From NCBI GenBank assembly GCA_043818395.1, contig JBDRFZ010000020.1, positions 1-10,383 on the forward strand: a DNA stretch of 10,383 nucleotides, read 5' to 3'. A model generated the notes under the pieces. It had not been told where the DNA came from. It saw nothing but the letters and a program-made list of their open reading frames with translations, and made no database searches. Each line of letters opens with the position of its first letter. Position 1 is the first letter of the stretch. This DNA comes from JBDRFZ01 sp043818395. GTDB taxonomy: Bacteria > Patescibacteriota > Patescibacteriia > 2-12-FULL-60-25. This document shows positions 5,944 through 10,383 of this stretch, in pieces. A program made the position numbers and the translations under genes.

Positions 5944-7047
5944 TTATTTTTTACTGGGTGGCGGGACTGTGCCGAGGTAAATCACCTTGCTATCGATGGG
6001 ATCAAAAAGCAGAATCGACCCGGCTTGTGTGGTGGGTAATTTTTTAGGCGTCCAGCTAACTCCTCCGTCGCTTGAAAATTGCAACGTGGAAACTCCAGTA
6101 TAAATTAAGTGCTTATTATTCTTAGGATCTACTGCCAGACTATTAATCTTAACCGTTCCCGGGGGCGAAGTCAGATTAAGTGCCTTCCAGGTTTCTCCGC
6201 CGTCAAGCGATTTGATAATACCGTATTTTGAAACGTTATAAATCACATTTGCTTCTACCGGGTCGATTACGAGCTGTATTACACGCCTCGCATCAGTATA
6301 TTCTTCGCCGAATTGTTTTTTGATCTGGGTCCAGGTCGTACCACCGTCCACAGTCTTCCAAATACCATCGCCTTGCGTACCGACATATACCAACCTGGAG
6401 TCCCGCGGATCCATTCCTAGACTGGTGATTGAAATGCCGTCTACGCGTTTGGACATCTGCCAAGAAAGACCGGCATCCGTGGAACGGAAAATATCTCCGT
6501 CATTGGTGCCTGCATATAAAATCGTAGGATTGAACCAATCGACGATTAGCTGGGTGAATGATTTATCGGTGCGCGGATCAAAAAAGATTTGATTCCAATC
6601 ACGACCGCAAGTTTCGGTTTTATAAATCTTATTGCCGCTGGCCGCATAAACAATACATTTGTTTTTTGGATCAACGGCCACGGCATTGACCCGACCTGAA
6701 GTCAGGACATTCTTTTTTTCATCCTGGGATTTTGCCTGCTGCCAGGAATCTCCGCCGTCAAGGGAAAAAACCATGCCATGCGCGGCTGTCGCCAGATAAA
6801 TCGTATTATGATCCTGAGGATCAAAAGCCATATTGACGATAGAAAATGCAGCGCCGGTAGCTGTGACCTTGGGACCGGAAACCAGGGCCTTTTTATTAAC
6901 CCAGGTCGTGCCGCTGTCAGAAGTTTTCCATACTCCGCCATCCGGGCCTGTGGGTGCGCTCGTCGATGAACCAAAACATCCTTGTCCGAATAAAGTGAGA
7001 GTTAGTACAGGTATTAAAAAAACTGAAGAACGAAAATGTATTTTCAT
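5944..7047 (-). CDS. BNR/Asp-box (sortilin/YCF48-like) beta-propeller lipoprotein
   Basis: 367 residues. Residues 5-20 are a hydrophobic signal core followed by 'GQGC', so C24 is the likely lipidation site, though the -3 position is Gly rather than the usual Leu. The rest has seven Asp-box (BNR) hairpins of the type S-x-D-x-G-x-x-W, near residues 43-49, 95-102, 144-151, 189-196, 232-239, 280-287 and 325-332. They alternate with 'DPxxxxxIYxGT'-like strands (e.g. 'DPQDHNTIYLAT', 'DPRDSRLVYVGT'). This is a sortilin/YCF48-like beta-propeller displayed outside the membrane. Such propellers bind ligands, glycans or proteins; no sialidase catalytic set is evident and I do not infer enzyme activity. 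YCF48/HCF136 helps photosystem II assembly in phototrophs, a role not expected here. The start is ATG, 31 nt after holB, with AGGA too far upstream to count as a good Shine-Dalgarno. Confidence 0.88.
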   Translation of the reverse strand: MKIHFRSSVFLIPVLTLTLFGQGCFGSSTSAPTGPDGGVWKTSDSGTTWVNKKALVSGPKVTATGAAFSIVNMAFDPQDHNTIYLATAAHGMVFSLDGGDSWQQAKSQDEKKNVLTSGRVNAVAVDPKNKCIVYAASGNKIYKTETCGRDWNQIFFDPRTDKSFTQLIVDWFNPTILYAGTNDGDIFRSTDAGLSWQMSKRVDGISITSLGMDPRDSRLVYVGTQGDGIWKTVDGGTTWTQIKKQFGEEYTDARRVIQLVIDPVEANVIYNVSKYGIIKSLDGGETWKALNLTSPPGTVKINSLAVDPKNNKHLIYTGVSTLQFSSDGGVSWTPKKLPTTQAGSILLFDPIDSKVIYLGTVPPPSKK

Positions 7048-7078
7048 AATTTTTTTTACGTAACGTTCCTATTATAGT

Positions 7079-7987
7079 TTAGACGCGGCGTACATGGAAG
7101 ATGTCAGGGTTTGCCGCGCATTCTTCGAGCGGAAAACGAGGTGGAACAGCCGAGGTAAGAGTATTAAGCGAAGCAATCAGCGCTTCACCTAAACGTAAAG
7201 AGATCTCTGGATTTGAAAACAATTCTCCGGATGTGGCCTGCATTGCTTGAAGAAGCTCATCACGCCACCTGGAAACTGGATCTTCATCTGATTCGCAATC
7301 TTTCACTAATACATCTATGGCATAAAGCCGCTCACCCACGCTTTTCGCTTTAAGAAAATTTGACGCAAACTCGCGTCCACTTTCATTTGTTTCCATTTTT
7401 GGAGCAAGTGCCAGTCCTGGCCGGCCGCGAGCTGATTCCGCGCGCATTAAAGCTTGGTCGCGCAGTACTCCGCGCAAGACCAAAGCATCTGCTATTTCAT
7501 TTTTTGGAATAATATTAAAAGGAACCATGACCGAACGGCTCCTGACCGTAAGCGGTATGCGACCAAGATCTTCGGCTACCATCACGAACACAGCACCGGC
7601 GGCTGGTTCTTCCATGATTTTTAAAAGCGCATTCGTGCCTGAATCATTCAACCTGTCAACACATGGCAAAAAAGCGACAAGTCGCGGCGCCACGAGCGGT
7701 CGCATGGATAATCGCTCTCTCGAGGATCTAACCTGTTCGACGGAAACCATCGCCTTACCTTCTTCAGGTTCCAGCAAAACCAAATCAGGATGGTTTTGCC
7801 AGCGCGAATCCTGTAACTTCAAACCAAGCAGTTGTCTTACGAAACGTTCCGATACGGTCCGCTTGCCGACATGCGCCGGACCGTAAAAAAGATATACCGA
7901 CGCCGGATCTTTTAACCACGCCGAAAGCAGCTTCACGATAGTAGCGTGACCGATAATGTCATCACCAAACATTTCTCCGCTCGTCAT
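7079..7987 (-). CDS. holB: DNA polymerase III delta' subunit-like clamp-loader protein
   Basis: 302 residues from the ATG at 7987 ('MTSGEMFGDDIIGH'); an ATG five codons later is also possible. The frame continues to a GTG at 8074, but those codons run into a dispersed repeat and are rejected. Clamp-loader AAA+ features: 'DDIIGHATIVKLL' (9-21), a P-loop 'GPAHVGKRT' (36-44), 'HPDLVLLEPE' (66-75), 'VEQVRSSRERLSMRP' (83-97), a sensor-1 region with 'TNALLKIMEEP' (118-128), and an SRC-type box 'RSRS' (149-152) that in delta' supplies the arginine finger. The P-loop has Arg where Ser/Thr usually follows the Lys, and the Walker B acidic pair is weak ('CVDRLN'), fitting a subunit that does not hydrolyse ATP. 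The four zinc-binding Cys of many DnaX/delta' proteins are absent. Role: loading the sliding clamp at replication. It heads the long unit; no clear promoter was found. Confidence 0.88.
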   Translation of the reverse strand: MTSGEMFGDDIIGHATIVKLLSAWLKDPASVYLFYGPAHVGKRTVSERFVRQLLGLKLQDSRWQNHPDLVLLEPEEGKAMVSVEQVRSSRERLSMRPLVAPRLVAFLPCVDRLNDSGTNALLKIMEEPAAGAVFVMVAEDLGRIPLTVRSRSVMVPFNIIPKNEIADALVLRGVLRDQALMRAESARGRPGLALAPKMETNESGREFASNFLKAKSVGERLYAIDVLVKDCESDEDPVSRWRDELLQAMQATSGELFSNPEISLRLGEALIASLNTLTSAVPPRFPLEECAANPDIFHVRRV

Positions 7988-8048
7988 TTCGCTACCAGAA
8001 TGAACGAGACGTGACGCCTGGTCAAGCAAGACGCTGTAAATTCTAAAA

Positions 8049-8192
8049 GATCCTTCGACTCCGCTACGTTCCACTCAGGACGACAACCACTCTGTCATCC
8101 TGAGCTTGTCGAAGGACCTTTTTTCCTCTCCGATCCTCTTTCCGTCATCCTGAGCTTATCAACTTGTCCCGACCGTAGCGTCGGGAAGGATC
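8049..8192. repeat. Repeat cluster 1: three copies of the CCTGAG...GTCGAAGGATC element
   Basis: A long-type copy in reverse orientation (8049-8084) is followed by a short-type copy forward (8094-8118) and a mosaic copy forward (8144-8192). The first two face each other: AGGACGACA pairs with TGTCATCCT, and the outer TCCTTCGA pairs with TCGAAGGA. The third contains a perfect hairpin, CCCGAC (8168-8173) with GTCGGG (8180-8185), followed by GGATCTTTTTT. T-runs follow the second and third copies, so they could stop plus-strand transcription. The cluster fills the gap between holB and the lipoprotein gene's terminator. Confidence 0.85.
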
Positions 8193-8200
8193 TTTTTTGT

Positions 8201-8235
8201 ATTTAAAAACGACCCGATGATTAATCGGATCGTTT
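8201..8235 (-). terminator. Rho-independent terminator of the MopE-motif lipoprotein gene
   Basis: AAACGA (8207-8212) pairs with TCGTTT (8230-8235) and CCGAT (8214-8218) with ATCGG (8224-8228), with one mismatch between and a 5-nt loop. Read on the minus strand the stem runs into TTTTTAAAT (8209-8201). It starts 43 nt after the lipoprotein stop codon. Confidence 0.8.
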
Positions 8236-8260
8236 AGTGAATCGAGAGAGAAGAGAGTAG

Positions 8261-8278
8261 CCGCACGGAATCGTGCGC
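8261..8278 (-). other. Short hairpin at the stop codon of the lipoprotein gene
   Basis: CGCACG (8262-8267) and CGTGCG (8272-8277) pair around a GAAT loop, directly after the TAG stop (8280-8278). No T-run follows, so it is not a terminator by itself. It may protect the mRNA 3' end together with the terminator at 8201-8235, or be incidental. Confidence 0.4.
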
Positions 8279-8925
8279 TAGATGTCGTTCCAGCAGAGTG
8301 GGATTTCTTCGCAGATCACGCCGGGCGCTTGCCAGGTGCCTTTGCCCAGACTGTCCGGACACAGACACTGGAAGACCAATGCTGGATCGCCGCCCGGGCC
8401 ATCAGGCTCCCAGATGCAATAGACTTCCGGAGCATAGGCGCAGCCATAGCCGCCCCAGATGCACTCATTTCCGGTGTCCACGCACTCGTTGTCGCAGACG
8501 TCGTTTTCATCGACCCCGTCGTTGCAGTCATCATCTTCGCCGTTACAGACTTCGTAAGGTGGAACGCAACCGCTCCACACCCCGTAGACACTGCAGCCAC
8601 GAAGTCCTATGGAGTCGCACGAAGTCGTGCAATGCTGTTGGTCGCCAGGGTTGCAGGCCTTGACTCCGCCCGAGCCCGCTTCGCCACCTTGGCCGCCCGT
8701 GCCTGTTTCGCCGCCCGAACCGGCCGTAGAAGTACTGCCTGCGACTCCGCCTTGGCCACCAGCGTCACCGCCGGAACCACCTTGGCTCGTCGTCGTGGTC
8801 GAAGTCGAAGTTGATGCGGTTTGACCGCCTTGACCGCCCTGCGTGACTTTCTTCGCCTCGTTGTATGAACAACCGGTTATTAGCAAAAAAATAAAAAAAG
8901 TTAGCGCCGCTAGTCTGGTTCTCAT
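8278..8925 (-). CDS. Cys-rich lipoprotein with a MopE-type metal-binding motif
   Basis: 215 residues from the ATG at 8925; the longer frame to 8991 lacks a signal-like start, while here AAGGAG sits 10 nt upstream and a signal peptide begins at once. 'MRTRLAALTFFIFLLITGC' is a classic lipoprotein signal with lipobox I-T-G-C19. Residues 27-88 are a low-complexity Gly/Ser/Thr linker ('TSTSTTTTSQGGSGG' and several 'GGQGG'). The C-terminal 125 residues hold 16 cysteines, an even number that suits disulfides. 'CSVYGVWSGC' is followed by 'EVCNGEDDDCNDGVDEND', the acidic MopE-type putative metal-binding motif common in myxobacterial secreted proteins. It is likely exported, lipid-anchored and Ca/Cu-binding; the ligand is inference. 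It is richer in G+C than the operon genes. A MopE-motif protein also ends at 9909, so the two may be related. The precise function is unknown. Confidence 0.85.
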   Translation of the reverse strand: MRTRLAALTFFIFLLITGCSYNEAKKVTQGGQGGQTASTSTSTTTTSQGGSGGDAGGQGGVAGSTSTAGSGGETGTGGQGGEAGSGGVKACNPGDQQHCTTSCDSIGLRGCSVYGVWSGCVPPYEVCNGEDDDCNDGVDENDVCDNECVDTGNECIWGGYGCAYAPEVYCIWEPDGPGGDPALVFQCLCPDSLGKGTWQAPGVICEEIPLCWNDI

Positions 8926-8935
8926 AATTTCCCGT

Positions 8936-8941
8936 CTCCTT
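8936..8941 (-). promoter_or_regulatory. Shine-Dalgarno site fixing the lipoprotein start
   Basis: AAGGAG on the minus strand, 10 nt before the ATG at 8925. It supports this start over the upstream ATG at 8991, which has no signal peptide behind it. Confidence 0.65.
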
Positions 8942-8947
8942 CTCTCT

Positions 8948-8973
8948 CGATCTGTGAAAGTGCGTAAAGATCG
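8948..8973 (-). other. Leader hairpin of the lipoprotein mRNA
   Basis: CGATCT (8973-8968 on the minus strand) pairs with AGATCG (8953-8948) around a 14-nt loop, just upstream of the Shine-Dalgarno site. It could tune ribosome access or be a protein-binding site; with six base pairs it could also be chance. Confidence 0.35.
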
Positions 8974-8981
8974 AATGTTTT

Positions 8982-9010
8982 CACTTATCACTCAAAGCAG
9001 ATCATGTCAA
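8982..9010 (-). promoter_or_regulatory. Probable promoter of the lipoprotein gene
   Basis: A perfect -35 TTGACA (9010-9005), a 17-nt spacer, and a poor -10 TAAGTG (8987-8982) preceded by TGA, which could act as an extended -10. It would give a leader of about 50 nt. The -35 and spacing are good; the -10 lowers confidence. Confidence 0.45.
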
Positions 9011-9082
9011 GTCTAAAAGGTAAAATTTGGCTAAAACTACGAATCTTTTAAGAAAAAAGTGGTTATCATACGTTGCGAAAAA

Positions 9083-9107
9083 GATCCCTCGACAAGCTCG
9101 GGACGAC
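9083..9107 (-). repeat. Short-type repeat copy, reverse orientation
   Basis: A 25-bp copy reading GTCGTCCCGAGCTTGTCGAG plus GGATC on the minus strand, followed there by TTTTT. It is identical to the copy at 9598-9622 and faces the long-type tandem copies at 9140-9256. The stretch 9011-9306 contains no gene, only these repeats and AT-rich DNA. Confidence 0.85.
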
Positions 9108-9139
9108 AGGTAAGAAGATCGGGTCGACAGAGAACCGTT

Positions 9140-9256
9140 GTCCTGAGCGGAGCGTAGCGGAGTCGAAGGATCCTCTCTGTCGTCCTGAGCGGAGCGTAGC
9201 GGAGTCGAAGGATCCTCTCTGTCGTCCTGAGCGGAGCGTAGCGGAGTCGAAGGATC
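9140..9256 (+). repeat. Three long-type repeat copies in tandem, 42-bp period
   Basis: TCCTGAGCGGAGCGTAGCGG begins at 9141, 9183 and 9225, each continuing AGTCGAAGGATCC; the third unit is cut short at about 9258. The copies are essentially identical, so the expansion looks recent. As 42 is a multiple of three, the array is open in frames on both strands and mimics protein ('PERSVAESKDPLCR' on plus, 'EDPSTPLRSAQDDR' on minus). Neither is likely to be real coding sequence. Confidence 0.9.
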
Positions 9257-9306
9257 CTTTGGAATTGGTATTGACACGGATCGTAATATCAGGCAGCGGT
9301 ATCCAT

Positions 9307-9594
9307 ATGAATTATTACGTATATATTATTTCCAATTTTCACCGAACTGTATTGTACATTGGAGTTACGAGTGACCTACATAAACGCATTGCTCAACATA
9401 ATAATGAAGGCGTCCAGGGATTTTCAGCTAAATATCATCTTACAGATTTAATTTATTTTGAAGAATTCTCCAGCGTATTTGAAGCGATATCACGAGAAAA
9501 ACAATTAAAAGGTTGGCGTAGATCGAAAAAAGAAGAATTAATAAATAAAGTGAACCCGAAGTGGAAAGAGTGTCCAGAATCAATTCCGATATAA
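9307..9594 (+). CDS. Small GIY-YIG nuclease (UPF0213/YhbQ-like, COG2827 type)
   Basis: 95 residues from the ATG at 9307 ('MNYYVYII'). The frame runs upstream to 9073, but those 78 codons translate repeat DNA and are rejected. GIY-YIG motifs are clear: 'YVYI' (4-7), 'LYIGVT' (16-21), 'DLHKRIAQH' with R27 and H31, and 'EAISREKQLKGWRR' (59-72), whose E64 is the expected metal-binding Glu. The length fits the single-domain family, which lacks a separate DNA-binding domain. Such proteins are predicted metal-dependent endonucleases; the cellular substrate is not known. It is the only plus-strand gene in the window, is far more AT-rich than its neighbours, and lies inside the repeat field: a tandem array ends 50 nt before it and another copy begins 4 nt after its stop. 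TTGACA occurs 31 nt upstream but without a matching -10. Signs of transfer are strong. Activity is inferred from motifs only. Confidence 0.9.
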   Translation: MNYYVYIISNFHRTVLYIGVTSDLHKRIAQHNNEGVQGFSAKYHLTDLIYFEEFSSVFEAISREKQLKGWRRSKKEELINKVNPKWKECPESIPI

Positions 9595-9597
9595 AAA

Positions 9598-9622
9598 GAT
9601 CCCTCGACAAGCTCGGGACGAC
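9598..9622 (-). repeat. Short-type repeat copy, reverse, abutting the nuclease stop
   Basis: The same 25 bases as the copy at 9083-9107, with AAAAA before it, so the minus strand reads GGATCTTTTT. It starts 4 nt after the TAA of the GIY-YIG gene. The nuclease gene is therefore flanked by direct copies at 9083 and 9598, about 515 bp apart. Confidence 0.85.
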
Positions 9623-9640
9623 GGAAAGAGGATCGGATAA

Positions 9641-9718
9641 AAAAGGTCCTTCGACGAGCTCAGGATGACAGAGCGGTTGTCGTCCTGAGCGCAGCGGAGC
9701 GGAGTCGAAGGAACTTTT
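9641..9718. repeat. Inverted repeat pair I/J forming a long hairpin
   Basis: A short-type reverse copy (9645-9669) faces a long-type forward copy (9679-9714). CTCAGGATGACA (9659-9670) pairs with TGTCGTCCTGAG (9678-9689) over 12 bp with one G-T pair; CCTTCGA (9648-9654) pairs with TCGAAGG (9705-9711). An A-run precedes it and TTTT follows, so it may end transcription from either side. Confidence 0.8.
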
Positions 9719-9740
9719 GTCGTGACGGATCGTACAAAAC

Positions 9741-9816
9741 AAGATCCCTCGACAAGCTCGAGACGACAGAGTGATTGTCGTCCTGAGCGCAGCGATAGCG
9801 GAGTCGAAGGATCTTT
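9741..9816. repeat. Inverted repeat pair K/L forming a long hairpin with T-runs
   Basis: A short-type reverse copy (9743-9767) faces a long-type forward copy (9777-9813). GACGACA pairs with TGTCGTC at the inner end, and AAGATCC..TCGA with TCGA..GGATCTT at the outer end; the long copy carries an extra GATAGCG block that would bulge. TTTTT follows on plus. The arrangement matches the pair at 9641-9718. Confidence 0.8.
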
Positions 9817-9821
9817 TTGTT

Positions 9822-9859
9822 ATTTAGAAAACCCCCAACTGTTAGACAGTCGGGGGTTT
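9822..9859 (-). terminator. Strong terminator of the partial MopE-motif gene
   Basis: AAACCCCC (9829-9836) pairs with GGGGGTTT (9852-9859) and ACTGT (9838-9842) with ACAGT (9846-9850), with one mismatch between and a TAG loop. On the minus strand it runs into TTTTCTAAATAA. It lies 49 nt after the stop at 9909 and is the clearest terminator in the window. Confidence 0.9.
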
Positions 9860-9866
9860 AGCGAAG

Positions 9867-9898
9867 GAACCGGATCAGCTTGCGCTGCTCGACGGTTC
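9867..9898 (-). other. Second hairpin between the partial gene and its terminator
   Basis: GAACCG (9867-9872) pairs with CGGTTC (9893-9898), with CAGC/GCTG (9876-9879, 9884-9887) inside. No T-run follows. It probably forms in the mRNA 3' region just before the terminator; a protective role is inference. Confidence 0.4.
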
Positions 9899-9908
9899 GG
9901 TTGGAGCG

Positions 9909-10383
9909 TCAGATCTGACAGGGGTCGACCTGAGCGTTCTCTGTGTAGGTGGTCGGGTCCGGGCCCTGCACGCGGAAGAGGCATTGCCCGGGGTATTGGA
10001 GATGAACTCCGTTTTCCCAGACTCTGACACTCTCACCGCTCTGGAACTGCGATGGGTTTGCAAAGACGTAGCGGACGTTGTCGCCCGCAGTCTCAGTACC
10101 GCTCGTGTTCATATAACACTGAAAGCGGAGTGAGGCGTTCTTCGGAACCGTCACGGAGCAGAAGTAACTCGCTCCGTTCTGGTCCCAGGCATCGCACCCG
10201 AATGAGTGCCAGGGCTCGAACCAGAGGATGTCACTGTCCCAGGCAGTCGCCGGAGCATATGCCTCGACCGCACCGCCCTCACACCACACGTGGTATGAGT
10301 TGGATTCGACTTCGATCTCGATCTGGTATGTGCCCGGGTCGTTGCCACCCGTGCCACAGACGTTGTTCTCGTCGACCTGGTCG
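9909..10383 (-). CDS. Partial: C-terminus of a Cys-rich protein with a MopE-type motif
   Basis: Open from the window edge (in-frame codons from 10382) to TGA at 9909: 157 residues are visible and the N-terminus lies outside. The GTG at 10289 is an internal codon, not a start. The visible part begins 'DQVDENNVCGTGG', the tail of the acidic metal-binding motif whose full form 'DDDCNDGVDENDVC' is in the lipoprotein at 8278-8925. A beta-rich domain follows with paired aromatic and Cys residues ('VWCEGG', 'HSFGCDAW', 'SYFCSV', 'FRCYM'-like 'FQCYM', 'GQCLF') and ends at 'VDPCQI'; seven Cys are visible. It is probably secreted or lipid-anchored, G+C-rich like the other MopE-motif gene. Outside the motif the two proteins do not look alike, so they may share only that module. 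The domain after the motif is not recognised. Confidence 0.8.
   Translation of the reverse strand, partial: DQVDENNVCGTGGNDPGTYQIEIEVESNSYHVWCEGGAVEAYAPATAWDSDILWFEPWHSFGCDAWDQNGASYFCSVTVPKNASLRFQCYMNTSGTETAGDNVRYVFANPSQFQSGESVRVWENGVHLQYPGQCLFRVQGPDPTTYTENAQVDPCQI

Noticed and set aside
7988..8074. Longer holB starting with GTG at 8074
   Set aside because: The extra codons include a copy of the dispersed repeat ('ERSGVEGS'), and delta' similarity begins after 7987.
8329..8814. Plus-strand ORFs opposite the MopE-motif lipoprotein
   Set aside because: They mirror the Gly-rich linker and Cys-rich domain; low-complexity, Arg- or Pro-rich products are typical of antisense shadows.
9140..9256. 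CRISPR-like array
   Set aside because: The units are contiguous 42-bp tandem copies with no variable spacers, and no cas gene is near.
9073..9306. 78-residue extension of the GIY-YIG nuclease
   Set aside because: It translates three tandem repeats; the GIY-YIG family starts at the YYVYI segment.
9271..9306. Promoter for the GIY-YIG gene from TTGACA at 9271-9276
   Set aside because: No acceptable -10 hexamer occurs 15-19 nt downstream.
10287..10289. GTG as start of the last minus-strand gene
   Set aside because: The frame stays open to the window edge and encodes the MopE-type motif tail upstream of it.

Overview
The window looks like a chromosomal segment of an uncultured bacterium, probably of the Candidate Phyla Radiation (Patescibacteria/Parcubacteria-like). 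This is an inference from several features: a tightly packed one-strand gene string that mixes replication, translation and glycolysis genes; several core genes without a clear Shine-Dalgarno sequence; a BNR/sortilin-like lipoprotein; and 'CCTGAG...GTCGAAGGATC' repeats of a kind I recall from such genomes. TGA acts as a stop codon in at least two genes, so the standard bacterial code applies.

Layout. Every gene but one is on the minus strand, so transcription reads from high to low coordinates. At 10383-9909 is the end of a Cys-rich secreted protein with a MopE-type 'D-x-V-D-E' metal-binding motif, closed by a strong terminator. From 9820 to 9083 is a repeat field with a small AT-rich GIY-YIG nuclease gene, the only plus-strand gene, in its middle. 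At 8925-8278 is a second MopE-motif lipoprotein with a Gly/Ser/Thr-rich linker, its own promoter and a terminator, followed by three more repeat copies (8192-8049).

From 7987 down to 619 there is one long, apparently co-directional unit: DNA polymerase III delta' (holB), a BNR-repeat lipoprotein, ribosome recycling factor (frr), dimeric-type glycyl-tRNA synthetase (glyQS), an M16 zinc peptidase, triosephosphate isomerase (tpiA), a membrane-anchored TPR protein, tRNA-Thr(GGT) and tRNA-Tyr(GTA). It ends in a hairpin with T-runs on both sides. Most gaps are 7-33 nt; the 120-nt gap before frr is the main break and contains an imperfect hairpin. After the terminator comes a separate unit: a free-standing RNA polymerase alpha C-terminal-domain protein with a good sigma70-type promoter and its own terminator.

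The parts most worth a second look are (i) the GIY-YIG nuclease embedded in repeats that recur in a fixed inverted arrangement, (ii) the orphan alpha-CTD protein, and (iii) the pair of MopE-motif surface proteins, which resemble myxobacterial proteins and bracket the repeat/nuclease locus.
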